Shown: piece after piece, positions 35,486 through 45,000 of the stretch | Layout of the letters: each line of letters opens with the position of its first letter | How positions within the stretch are numbered: position 1 is the stretch's first letter | Origin: Croceivirga sp. | GTDB taxonomy: Bacteria > Bacteroidota > Bacteroidia > Flavobacteriales > Flavobacteriaceae | Reading direction: 5' to 3' | Length of the DNA stretch: 64,000 bases | Assembly: GCA_028284665.1 (NCBI GenBank) | Contig: JANQRG010000043.1 | Coordinates: 61,961 to 125,960 of the forward strand | The notes under the pieces: model-generated | The model's input: only the letters and a program-made list of their open reading frames with translations | What the model was told of the DNA's origin: nothing | Database searches by the model: none | Translations under genes and position numbers: made by a program

Positions 35486-35773
35486 ATGAAAAATAAAAAC
35501 ACACAAAAGAATACTCAAGGATTTTTCGAGAATGGTATGAAAAAGACCAGAAAGTTCCTGGTCAAAACGAACGATTTTGCTCTTGCAAAAACAGAAGAAG
35601 TGGTTACCACTTCTTTAGAAGTGACTACCCAGTGGCAAGCTGTTGCTGACAAAGCCATTAAAGGAGGTTTAAAATTGGCAGCAAACCAGCAAGATTTGGT
35701 ATTCGACATTTTGAACGAAATCAAAGATCAGGCTATTGATAGCAAAAAAAGGTTTAGCAAGCTGGTCGCATAG
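35486..35773 (+). CDS. Small phasin-like protein 2
   Basis: A 95-residue protein from ATG 35486, preceded by a fair ribosome site (AAGGAG at 35479-35484); a GTG one codon earlier is in frame. It is helical with no signal peptide: FFENGMKKTRKFLVKTNDFA, then TTQWQAVADKAIKGGLKLAA and NQQDLVFDILNEIKDQ. The last block matches phasin-like protein 1. The gap from the HhH gene is 37 bases with no promoter seen, so it is probably transcribed with it and ended by the strong hairpin at 35804-35842. Likely a droplet or granule surface protein, by context. Confidence 0.65.
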   Translation: MKNKNTQKNTQGFFENGMKKTRKFLVKTNDFALAKTEEVVTTSLEVTTQWQAVADKAIKGGLKLAANQQDLVFDILNEIKDQAIDSKKRFSKLVA

Positions 35774-35803
35774 TATCGCTTAGTTATTTAAGTTTATTTA
35801 ATC

Positions 35804-35842
35804 AAAACCAGTTTGTCTCGCTTCGAGACCTACTGGTTTTTT
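35804..35842 (+). terminator. Strong intrinsic terminator after the phasin-like genes
   Basis: AAAACCAGT pairs with ACTGGTTTT, and an inner GTCTC pairs with GAGAC around a five-base loop (GCTTC); the stem ends in a run of six T. This separates the phasin-like genes from the TetR-like operon. The A-run on the other side would allow function in both directions. Confidence 0.85.
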
Positions 35843-35881
35843 AGTATGCATGCATAATAAACAGGGAAATCGTTATTTTTG
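35841..35881 (+). promoter_or_regulatory. Promoter with palindromic operator for the TetR-like/WS-DGAT operon
   Basis: TATTTTTG at 35874-35881 matches the -7 consensus, 19 bases before the TTG start at 35901. Upstream, TATGCATGCATA (35845-35856) is a perfect 12-bp palindrome that extends to 20 bp (35841-35860) with one mismatched pair (TTAgTATGCATGCATAaTAA). It occupies the -33 area, a natural place for autorepression by the TetR-like gene product. Confidence 0.55.
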
Positions 35882-35900
35882 TTATACCTCGTAAGTTCAT

Positions 35901-36602
35901 TTGTCAGCAGAGGATAGTACAGCAACAAATGTTCCTATTCTAAACCGGATATTGGCTAGAAAAAAGAAAATAACAGAAGAGAATCTCATTGATTTTTATA
36001 TGGATGCCGTGGTGAGACACCAGGGCAAACCCTCTAATGTCGATAGTTGGGGTGCTGAGTACAACTTTGACCCTGATGTATTCCATGACTATTATGAGGG
36101 TTTTGAAGATATGGACAAGACCATTTTCAAAACCTTGATCGACATCTCCATTGCTACTTTGATAGCGACACCGGATTTTTCCGCTTTTAGCAAAAAAGAC
36201 AAATTATTAAGTCTGTATTATACGCTTTTTGAGAATTTTACCTTAAACCGTGAGTTTATACTATTGACCATAAAGGGATACGGTTTGAGTTTGAACGCCA
36301 TTTCATTGTTCAGTGAATTAAAGGAGAGTTTTATGGCCTTTGTAGATTCCTTGCAAATGGAAACCCTTAGCTTGAACGATACCATGGAGTCTATTCAGAA
36401 AAAATCCATTAAAGAAGGTTTTTGGATACAGTTTCTTTTAACTATCAAATTTTGGATGGGCGATGATTCAGAGCAGTGCAAAAAGACCGATATTTTTATC
36501 GAAAAATCCGTTACTACCGGGGTTGAGCTATTGAATACCCGATCGTTGAACAATATCATAGACTTAGGTAAGTTTTTGTATGCCGAAAAAGTAAAGTCCT
36601 AG
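35901..36602 (+). CDS. TetR-like transcriptional regulator
   Basis: A 233-residue helical protein. The N-terminal part (about 20-75: NRILARKKKITEENLIDFYM, then FDPDVFHDYYEGFEDMDKTI) resembles a divergent TetR helix-turn-helix. The C-terminal part (about 80-230) is an all-helical ligand domain of the TetR_C type found in Bacteroidota. No ATG is available before residue 34, and an in-frame TAA lies just upstream, so the TTG at 35901 is the likely start. It is seven bases before the ABC1 kinase gene and heads the lipid operon. The 20-bp palindrome in its promoter is a candidate autoregulatory site. An acyl-CoA or fatty acid ligand would suit the context but is not shown. Confidence 0.7.
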   Translation: MSAEDSTATNVPILNRILARKKKITEENLIDFYMDAVVRHQGKPSNVDSWGAEYNFDPDVFHDYYEGFEDMDKTIFKTLIDISIATLIATPDFSAFSKKDKLLSLYYTLFENFTLNREFILLTIKGYGLSLNAISLFSELKESFMAFVDSLQMETLSLNDTMESIQKKSIKEGFWIQFLLTIKFWMGDDSEQCKKTDIFIEKSVTTGVELLNTRSLNNIIDLGKFLYAEKVKS

Positions 36603-36609
36603 CCTTCTG

Positions 36610-37947
36610 ATGAAAACTGCCAAAAATATACCGATATCTAAACTGCAACGCACTTCAAAACTGGTGAAGACCGGTGCTAAGGTGGGGGTGAACTATTTGA
36701 AATACTACGGTGATAAGATGGTGAATTCAGAAGAGGATGCCAAAGAGCGCCTTGACGAAAATAATGCCAACGATATCTATGACAGCCTAAAGACCTTAAA
36801 GGGCAGTGCCTTAAAAATGGCCCAAATGATGAGTATGGAAAAAAACATCATGCCTAAAGCTTTTGTGGAGAAATTCTCGCTTTCTCAATTTTCCGTTCCA
36901 CCCTTGTCAGCGCCCTTGGTGCTTAAAACTTTTAAAAGATCCTTTGGGAGATTTCCACACCAACTTTTTGACCATTTCAACAATGAGGCCATTAATGCGG
37001 CCAGTATTGGGCAAGTACACCAGGCTGAAAAAAATGGAAAGACGCTGGCGGTAAAAATTCAATATCCAGGTGTAGCGGAGAGCATTCAATCCGATCTGGC
37101 CATTGTGAAACCGGTAGCTATGAAAATGTTCAATTTAAAAGGGGAAAACTCAGAAAAATACTTCAAAGAAGTTGAAAACAAGCTTTTCGAAGAAACCAAC
37201 TATGAACTTGAATTGGCGCAGAGCCAGGAGGTGACCGCTTCCTGCGGGCATATCCCCAATTTGAGATTTCCGACCTATTATCCGGAATACTCGTCCTCAG
37301 AGATCATTACCATGGATTGGATGGATGGCATGCATTTATCGGAGTTCATCAAAACAAATACCGATCAAAAAGCGGCGAATCTGGTAGGTCAAACCCTTTG
37401 GGACTTCTACATGTATCAATTGCATGTTGTGCACAAAGTGCATGCCGACCCTCACCCTGGAAATTTTCTGGTTTCTACTGGAAATGAAGTCATCGCCCTC
37501 GATTTTGGTTGTATGAAGGAAATACCCCAGGATTTTTATACCCCTTATTTTCAACTGTTCAAATCGGATATTATTAACGATACTGATAGTTTTGAGGAGA
37601 ACCTGTTGGCCTTGGAAGTACTAAAAGCAGAGGATACCGGGGAAGAACGTGAATTCTTTACGCAAATGTTCTATGAGGTGTTAGCATGTTTTACCCAGCC
37701 TTTCCAAAATGACACCTTCGATTTTTCAGATATGACCCTATTTGCTAAAATATCGGAGTTTGGGGAACAGTATTTGAAGAAGGCCAGTCTGATGAAAATG
37801 AATGCCAATCGAGGATCCAAACATATTATTTATATGAACAGGACCTTCTTTGGGCTCTTTAGTTTGATGTTTGACCTAAAAGCTGAAAACATCAAGATCA
37901 ACAACTATATCCAGCTTTCACCAAGCGAAGTACCCATTGAATATTAA
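36610..37947 (+). CDS. ABC1/UbiB-family atypical kinase
   Basis: ABC1/ADCK (UbiB-like) protein of 445 residues. The N-terminal region has the family's KxGQ-like segment as LKGSALKMAQMMSME (about 65-80). The Ala-rich loop that replaces the P-loop is AINAASIGQVHQAE near residue 136, the ATP-site Lys is in AVKIQYPG, the catalytic block is HADPHPGNF near residue 281, and the metal motif is DFGCMKE. Members are needed for ubiquinone or isoprenoid lipid handling and in plants act on plastoglobules, which are lipid droplets. It lies 11 bases before the WS/DGAT gene, so a role in neutral-lipid droplets is plausible but inferred. Confidence 0.88.
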   Translation: MKTAKNIPISKLQRTSKLVKTGAKVGVNYLKYYGDKMVNSEEDAKERLDENNANDIYDSLKTLKGSALKMAQMMSMEKNIMPKAFVEKFSLSQFSVPPLSAPLVLKTFKRSFGRFPHQLFDHFNNEAINAASIGQVHQAEKNGKTLAVKIQYPGVAESIQSDLAIVKPVAMKMFNLKGENSEKYFKEVENKLFEETNYELELAQSQEVTASCGHIPNLRFPTYYPEYSSSEIITMDWMDGMHLSEFIKTNTDQKAANLVGQTLWDFYMYQLHVVHKVHADPHPGNFLVSTGNEVIALDFGCMKEIPQDFYTPYFQLFKSDIINDTDSFEENLLALEVLKAEDTGEEREFFTQMFYEVLACFTQPFQNDTFDFSDMTLFAKISEFGEQYLKKASLMKMNANRGSKHIIYMNRTFFGLFSLMFDLKAENIKINNYIQLSPSEVPIEY

Positions 37948-37958
37948 AAGAAGAACAG

Positions 37959-39803
37959 ATGCCATCTAAAATTGAAGACCTTAAAGACATTGCACAGGAA
38001 GTGCTGGATAATAAATTCACCCAGGTTTCCGGGTATGACGCAGCCTTTCTTTACGCTGAGTCCCCTACCAGCCCCATGCATGTTGCCACCCTGGTAATTG
38101 TTGAGGGCTCCATAAACTTTAAGGATTTCAAAAGGATCGTTGCATCCAAGCTTCATTTGATGCCTAAGTTTCGGCAACGCCTCATGCACGTTCCTATGGA
38201 TCTGGATTACCCCTATTGGGTCGATGATCCCAACTTTGAATTGGACCTGCATCTTAATCGAATGAAATTGGCCGATCCTTCCAACTGGGAATCCTTGCGA
38301 AGGACCACATCCCGTATTTTCAGTGCCCCCTTGGATTTAAGACGCCCACTCTGGTCCATCCATTTTATAGAGGGTATTGACGAAATTCCTCAGGTACCCA
38401 AGGGTTCAGTAGCTATTGTCAGCAAGGTGCATCATGTTATGATTGATGGCAACTCCGGGGTAGGGCTTATGGGTATATTGTTTGATAAGGACGACAAAGT
38501 CAGGACTATTGAAAAATCGGAGATCAAAAAATTTGAACCCGACCCTTTACCGGACGATATCAGCTTACTGATCAAAAGCGGGTATAGCTTCTTAAAGAAC
38601 CCCTTTAAGCTCCCCAAGACCCTGGCGGAAACCGCCATGGCCTTTATCAGGACAAGGGCCTCAAAAACCCTGAGCATACAAAAGGAATTTGCAACCGCAC
38701 GCTATCCCGTGCCCATCACTATTTTCAATGGCAATGTTTCCCCGAGGCGGACCTGGGGGACCGCGATACTTTCATTTGATCGCATCAACAGCCTGAGAAA
38801 ATTGATGGGTGTTAGTATCAACGATTTGATTTTGGGTATTTGCGCCGGGGCGATACGACGCTATCTAAAGGAAAAGGAAAAACTGCCTTTGCAGCCTTTA
38901 GTGGCCAATGTGCCTATTTCAATTCGTGGCCAAAATGATACTTCACAGGATAATAAGATTGCCAATATGATGATTCAATTGGCGACCCATATTGAAGACC
39001 CCCTGGAGCGTCTGGAGTACATTCAGGAGCAGACCATGCTGGGGAAAGCAAGACATAAGACCATGGGTGCCAAAACCCTGGCAAAAATGGCTGATGCGGT
39101 ACCATTTGGTCTTGCCAACCTCGCTGCAGGACTATACAGTAAATACAACATCAAAGACCTGCACCGCCCGCCCTTTAATGTCACGATTACCAATGTGCCT
39201 GGCCCCACAAAAGTGCTGTATTTAAACGGACACAAGGTAGTTTCGATTTTTGGCCTTACCCCCGTGGTAGATGGTTTTGGACTCATTATTGCCGCGTTCA
39301 GCTACAATGGGAGAATTAGCATTACCACGACTTCAGACAAGCGTACTATGCCGGACTGCTATGTTTTCTCGAGATATATTCGTGAATCCGCCAATGAACT
39401 CGAAGAACTTATTGTTGGAAGTCAAAAGAAAAAATCGTCCGAAAAAAAGGTCGTGAAGCAGAAGAGTGAAAGCACCTTGTTTTTTAATGCCTTAAAGCGC
39501 TATTTAAAGAAGGCACCTGGATTTGTAAAAAAGTACAAAGGCATTTACCATATTCATGTGGATATGGGGGCCAGCAGTGAATATTGGGAAATCAATTTGG
39601 AAAAAGAACCCGCTACGGTCAAAAAAGCCACAATACTGGACCCTAAAACGGTGCTGGAAATCGAAGATGAAAATCTCTACGCCTTATACAAGAAAAAGTT
39701 GCTCTTTGATGAATTAAAAGTCCAGCAACGACTGAAACTGGAAGGTACGGTTGCCAACAAACGAAAATTGACCGATCTCATCAAAGCCTTTTTGAACAGA
39801 TAA
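37959..39803 (+). CDS. Wax ester synthase/diacylglycerol acyltransferase fused to an SCP2-like domain
   Basis: Bifunctional WS/DGAT-family acyltransferase, 614 residues against about 460-480 for the usual enzyme. The active site is HHVMIDG at 158-164. Other family blocks are SPMHVATLVIVEG near the N-terminus, RRPLWSIHFIEG, VANVPISIRGQND and FNVTITNVPGPTKVLY. After a charged linker (about 487-505), the C-terminal 110 residues look like an SCP2 sterol/lipid-carrier domain (YHIHVDMGASSEYWEINLEK and VLEIEDENLYALYKKKL). It makes wax esters or triacylglycerol from acyl-CoA with fatty alcohol or diacylglycerol. It is one base from the following lipase gene. Start: ATG 37959 gives the standard N-terminus. 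Confidence 0.9.
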   Translation: MPSKIEDLKDIAQEVLDNKFTQVSGYDAAFLYAESPTSPMHVATLVIVEGSINFKDFKRIVASKLHLMPKFRQRLMHVPMDLDYPYWVDDPNFELDLHLNRMKLADPSNWESLRRTTSRIFSAPLDLRRPLWSIHFIEGIDEIPQVPKGSVAIVSKVHHVMIDGNSGVGLMGILFDKDDKVRTIEKSEIKKFEPDPLPDDISLLIKSGYSFLKNPFKLPKTLAETAMAFIRTRASKTLSIQKEFATARYPVPITIFNGNVSPRRTWGTAILSFDRINSLRKLMGVSINDLILGICAGAIRRYLKEKEKLPLQPLVANVPISIRGQNDTSQDNKIANMMIQLATHIEDPLERLEYIQEQTMLGKARHKTMGAKTLAKMADAVPFGLANLAAGLYSKYNIKDLHRPPFNVTITNVPGPTKVLYLNGHKVVSIFGLTPVVDGFGLIIAAFSYNGRISITTTSDKRTMPDCYVFSRYIRESANELEELIVGSQKKKSSEKKVVKQKSESTLFFNALKRYLKKAPGFVKKYKGIYHIHVDMGASSEYWEINLEKEPATVKKATILDPKTVLEIEDENLYALYKKKLLFDELKVQQRLKLEGTVANKRKLTDLIKAFLNR

Positions 39804-39804
39804 A

Positions 39805-40737
39805 ATGTATTATAAGACCGATACATTCACGGCCAAGGACGGCGAAATCATCTGCTATTATAAATGGGAGGCATTAGGTGGTACCAAAGACCGCGGTATC
39901 ATACAGATTGCACACGGTATAGGTGAGCATGCCGGGCGCTATGACGGCATTGCCCATCGCCTTCGGAAAGAGGGTTTTACCATTTATGCCAATGATCATC
40001 GTGCCCATGGAAAAACCGCTGAAATAAAACGGCTCTATGGATATTATGATGGGGAGAATTACTTTGAAGATGTGGTAGCGGATATGCATGCGTTGACCGA
40101 GTTGATGCGTGCCAAACATCCCAACACCAGGTTTATTCTGTTTGGGCATAGTATGGGCTCATTGCTGAGTAGAAAATATGTATTGCGCTATGGCAATGAG
40201 ATTGATGCCCTAATTCTATCGGGGACGGCGGATTTCATAAAAGGCTTGGGGCATTTTGGCCTTGCAAGCACCAAAGCGGTGAGTATGTTCAGGGGTCGCC
40301 AACGTAGCAATGAAACCCTAAGGGCTTTTTTCTTTGATGAATTCAACAAAAAATTCAAGCCGAATAGAACAAAACTGGATTGGATCAGCAGCGATGAGGC
40401 CGCTGTAGATGCCTTTGAGGCCGACCCGTATCGCATTGAAAATTTTTCTATTGGGGTTTTTACCGATATCCTGACCAATTCCAAGCAGTTGAATAAAACC
40501 AGTGCTTTTGCGAATACCCCTGACGAGCTGCCCATCCTTATATTCTCCGGAGATGAAGATCCCGTTGGGGAAATGGGAAAAGGCGTCAGCAAAGTAGCCA
40601 GGAACTATGAAAAGAATGGCAACAAAGATTTGACCTTCCACCTATACAAGGGAGGAAGACATGAAATGTTGAATGAAAAGAACCGAGAAGAGGTTGAAGA
40701 AGATATTGTAGCATGGCTTAACACCCATATCCCCTAG
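39805..40737 (+). CDS. Monoacylglycerol lipase-like alpha/beta hydrolase
   Basis: Alpha/beta hydrolase of the lysophospholipase/monoacylglycerol lipase group (Hydrolase_4), 310 residues. The oxyanion segment is IAHGIGEHAGRY, the nucleophile is Ser116 in GHSMGS, the acid Asp is in FSGDEDPVGE and the base His is in KGGRHEML. No signal peptide, so cytoplasmic. It starts one base after the WS/DGAT stop and is four bases before the next hydrolase. Placed like this it could recycle monoacylglycerol or degrade stored lipid. Confidence 0.88.
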   Translation: MYYKTDTFTAKDGEIICYYKWEALGGTKDRGIIQIAHGIGEHAGRYDGIAHRLRKEGFTIYANDHRAHGKTAEIKRLYGYYDGENYFEDVVADMHALTELMRAKHPNTRFILFGHSMGSLLSRKYVLRYGNEIDALILSGTADFIKGLGHFGLASTKAVSMFRGRQRSNETLRAFFFDEFNKKFKPNRTKLDWISSDEAAVDAFEADPYRIENFSIGVFTDILTNSKQLNKTSAFANTPDELPILIFSGDEDPVGEMGKGVSKVARNYEKNGNKDLTFHLYKGGRHEMLNEKNREEVEEDIVAWLNTHIP

Positions 40738-40741
40738 ATTC

Positions 40742-41899
40742 ATGGAAGACAAATTGAAATTATATCAGGCATTCATTCAGTTCATCACAACACTTGGTGT
40801 GCGTAGCGAGCTCAACATTAAGGAAGTGCAAAAGGTGCTGGGGTTTACTTTCCATAATCATGCTGAAGAGGAGGTGCTCTTACCCATGATAAAGGAAGTG
40901 AGTATAAAGGAAAACGACTTGGATTTTTTATTTGATGCGTGTATTCGCATTTGTGATGAATTGGGCCCTAGCCGAGAATATTTCACCTTTATCCACCTGT
41001 TTGAAGATATTGCCTTCCAATTTTCCAAAAGAGGCAAGCCTGAAGTGGTAGAACTCTCGAACCGTTATCTGGAGAACTTCAAGCAAGAAATTGCCGAGAT
41101 CAATCAAAAGATTCCCCATCCACCACTATTCAACATGTTGCTGGAGAGCCGATCTTTGGTAGAATGGACGTCCATTTATGCGATTTACCCCTTTATTCCC
41201 AAAAGGATTAAGGGAGAAGGCCGACCTGTTTTATTGATCCCTCCCTATCTGGGCGATGATTATTCCACCTCTTTTGTACGCCGTTATTTGACTTCCCTGG
41301 GATTTAAGACGTATAAATGGGAGCAGGGGTTTAACCTGGTGAAATCCCACTATATACCCAGACTCGAAGAAAAGCTCGATGATATCTACAGGATCCATGG
41401 CCAAAAAGTGAATCTTGTTGGCTGGAGTGGAGGGGGTATTTTTGCCAAGATCATGGCCAATCGTCATCCAAAGCAGGTAGAGCAGATTATAACGATCGGA
41501 TCTCCGGTATGGGGGGTGATGGACATGAAAACACCCGTTAGCGGTATTCTTGAATTTTTTAGAGGAAAATCACTAAAAGAACGTAACAAACGCTTCATTC
41601 AGGAACTGGAACCCATTCCCAATGTGCCGATTACTTGTATTTATACCAAGACGGATGGCCTTCTTCCCTGGAAACATTGCATGGAGGCCGAAAGCTATCG
41701 CGATGATATCAAAAATATTGAGGTATACGGCAGCCACTCCGGTTTGGGTGCCAATGTGAGTGTATTGTTGATAACCGCAAATGCCCTTAGCGCCAATATC
41801 AACGGGAAGACCTTGAGGGATACCACCACCTACATTGAGCGTATCCTGTACCCGTTTTATTGGAACAAGAAAAAAAGAAGTTTGTTTTTCTTAAATTAG
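40742..41899 (+). CDS. Alpha/beta hydrolase with N-terminal helical domain (lipase-like)
   Basis: A 385-residue protein. Residues 1-130 are helical and not recognised. Residues about 150-370 form an alpha/beta hydrolase with RPVLLIPPYLGDDYST (oxyanion region), the nucleophile Ser229 in GWSGGG, an Asp in IYTKTDGLLPW and the His in GSHSGLGANVSV. It does not have the GxCxG box of PHA synthases. Position after WS/DGAT and a monoacylglycerol lipase resembles the mycobacterial plsB2-plsC-WS/DGAT-lipQ order. Likely a lipase or esterase on neutral lipid; substrate unknown. Confidence 0.8.
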   Translation: MEDKLKLYQAFIQFITTLGVRSELNIKEVQKVLGFTFHNHAEEEVLLPMIKEVSIKENDLDFLFDACIRICDELGPSREYFTFIHLFEDIAFQFSKRGKPEVVELSNRYLENFKQEIAEINQKIPHPPLFNMLLESRSLVEWTSIYAIYPFIPKRIKGEGRPVLLIPPYLGDDYSTSFVRRYLTSLGFKTYKWEQGFNLVKSHYIPRLEEKLDDIYRIHGQKVNLVGWSGGGIFAKIMANRHPKQVEQIITIGSPVWGVMDMKTPVSGILEFFRGKSLKERNKRFIQELEPIPNVPITCIYTKTDGLLPWKHCMEAESYRDDIKNIEVYGSHSGLGANVSVLLITANALSANINGKTLRDTTTYIERILYPFYWNKKKRSLFFLN

Positions 41900-42011
41900 A
41901 AATTCAGCCCAAGCGAAGTGGATTGAAGTAAGGCAAAAGACATTGGAAAAAGCCGAAGCTAAAGTTTCAACAAAAGCGTCGAAATAGAATACATCTCGAT
42001 CATCGAGTACC

Positions 42012-45000
42012 ATGGAAGACATCATCAACAACGTAAAATTTCAAAAAACGCTCAAGCAAATAGCAAAGGCAAACGACTTGGATATTGAGGCTGTAAAGAA
42101 AGACGCTGCCAAATACATCAAGGAATTGTATGCCGAGCAACATCCGGTAGCCAAGATTGCTTCCATAAGAGGTTTTGATTACATCCTGTCACGGGCCTAC
42201 AGTGATAAAATCGATGTTGACCCAAGGGGCATCAAGAAATTGATGAAATTGATGCGGGAGCATTCGGTGGCCTTTATCTTGACGCACAAGACCTATTTGG
42301 ACACCCTGGTACTGATATCTACATTGGCGCGATATGGTATGCCGGTCCCGTATTCCTTTGGAGGGATCAATTTGGCATTTCCCGGTTTGAAGCAATTGGG
42401 GAAAAGTGCGGGTATTGTATTTATACGCCGTAGCTTTAAGGACAATCCGGTGTATAAAGTAGCCCTAAGACACTATATCTCCTCAATCATTGACCGAGGC
42501 GACCATCTTACCTGGAACATCGAAGGAACCCGTTCGCGTACGGGTAAGATTTTGCATCCCCAGATGGGTATTTTGAAGTATATCATGGATGCCGAAAAGG
42601 AGAGTTCCAGGGACGTCAAATACGTTCCCGTTTCTATTGTTTACGATCTCATTCCCGATGTAAAGGAGATGACGGAACAAGCCAAGGGGGCAAAAAAGAA
42701 ATCGGAAAACGTTGCCGAAGGCATTAAATATATTCGCAGTCTCGGCAATGATTACGGACGAGCGGCCATACGTTTTGGTGACCCTGTGGAGATTGATGAA
42801 ACCCATAATGTTGTGGTCCCCCAGTTAGAGGGAGACACCTACAAGAACCGGGATACCTTACCCTTTTTTGCATTTGACCTGATCAATCAAATGTCCAAGA
42901 TTACCCCGGTTTCGACGGTCTCGCTGATTTGCAATGTCCTCCTTAACGATTTTGCCCTAACCAAAAAAGAAATTGAGTTCAAGGTCAAAAAGCTGATGGA
43001 GTATATTGGCAAAAAGCAGCATGATGTTTTGATGGACCGGGGCAATCCCATAGCGGTAAGTGTTCAAAAAGGACTGAACCTGCTTCAAGGGGCCCATATC
43101 GTGCAAAAAAGTAGGGCGGGGCAAAAAGCACAATACAGCATTGTTTCTTCCGAATACCTGCCTGCCACCTATTATGCCAACATGGTGGCCGGTCACCTGT
43201 ACCATTCCGCCTTTGTGGAGATGGCCTTGGTGAAGATAAAGGACGATACCTCTCCAGACCGGATTGTGCATTTCTGGGAAGAGATCATGAGCCTCCGCAA
43301 TCTTTTTAAGTTCGAATTTTTCTACACCAATAAAGCAAAATTCAGTGCCGAAATTGAAAGGGAGTTGCAACGGTTCGATAAAAATTGGCGAGATATCCTA
43401 AGCGACCCCAAAAAGGATGTCACGGCAATACTTAAAAAGCAAGACCTCTTTATCTCAAGAGCGTTACTGTTATCCTACCTGGAAGCGGATAAGGTGGTAT
43501 GCCATGCCTTGAACAACTGGGATGAAGATGATCCCTTCAATGAAGAGGAATTCCTGGAGCTTTGCCTATTCAAGGGAAAAGAATTGCATTGGCAAAGCAG
43601 GATTACACGACTTGATAGTGTCTCTAAGCCCTTTTTGAGTAATGCCTATCGGTTTGCGGAAAATGCGGGACTTAGTCCTAAAGACCAAAAAATCGACGCT
43701 AAGGGACTGGAAGCATGGATGAAGCAACTGGATGATCTGACCGGGAGACTGGCCTATCTCAAGGAAATTGAAATGGCCCCCAATTCACGTAGCATGGAGT
43801 TGATCGCAAGTCAAAATATGCTTGTCCCTGCTGCCAAAGAGATCAAATCAAGAAAAAAACCGGAGCAAGAAGAGGAAGGACCCCATATTGCTGCCTATTT
43901 TGATTTAGATCGTACGTTGATCAATGACTTTTCGGCAAAACTTTTTATGCGCACCCGACTGTTCAGTGGGGAAACCACGGCAAAAGAATACATCACTCAA
44001 TTCATGACTGCGCTGGTCTTTTCTTTTGGCAACCGTGATTTTGAGGTACTCACCAAGATCGCCGCCAAGGGCGTTAAGGGCATTCCGGAAAAGGTTTTTG
44101 CTAAATTGGGAGAAGAGGTGTTTGAAGACTTTTTGATGCCTACCATCTATCCCGAATCCCGGGAATTGATTAAAAAGCATAAGGATATGGGACATCGGGT
44201 GGTCATTATATCCGCTGCCACCTCCTATCAAATCCTGCCCGTTGCTAAAGAATTGGGTATCTCGGATATTTACAGCACCCGGCTTGATGTCCGGAACGGA
44301 AAGTTTACCGGGCGCATTTCCGAAATGTGCTGGGGGGAAGGTAAGGCCAGGGCAGCGCGCACCTTTGCCAAGAAGAACGATATCGACCTTTCCAAAAGCT
44401 ATTTTTATTCCGATAGCTTTAGCGATTACCCGCTGTTTAAAATTGTGGGGAAACCAGTGGCTACCAATCCTGACAATACCCTTTCACAGGTGGCTTTTGA
44501 AAACGATTGGCCCATACTCCGGTTTGAGAAACCTGGACAAAGACCCTTGGTTAACGGCCTTCGCACCAGCCTGGCTATCGCCAGTATTTATCCTTCAGCC
44601 CTTATGGGTGCCGTAACAGGGCTATTTACGTTATCGAGACAGGAAGCTACGAATACCACCCTTAAGAACATTGGTGATTTGGCTACTCGTGCGGCAGGAC
44701 TTCAAATTTCAGTACGGGGCAAACAGAATCTTACCGATTTTCGTCCGGCGGTTTTCTGTTTTAACCACCAAAGTGCCGCTGATTTCTTTATCATTATTAA
44801 ACTTTTGCGTAATGATTTTACAGGGGTCGCCAAAAAAGAATTGGAGAGAACGCCTATAGGCCCCATATTCAAGGCAATGGGCGCCATTTATATTGATCGG
44901 AGTAATAGGGCTAAGGCCATTGAAGCCATGAAACCAGCAGTGGAAGCCTTAAAGAATGGAATATCGGTAGCCATTGCCCCGGAAGGGACGCGAAGTGGAA

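Noticed and set aside
40742..41899. PHA synthase
   Set aside because: The phasin-like neighbours raised this, but the nucleophile elbow is GWSGG with Ser in place of the Cys in the GxCxG box, and the PhaC core blocks are missing.
41995..42007. CTCGATCATCGAG as an operator
   Set aside because: It is a 13-base inverted repeat just before the start codon, but lies within an operon and has no promoter box; kept only as a possible leader hairpin.
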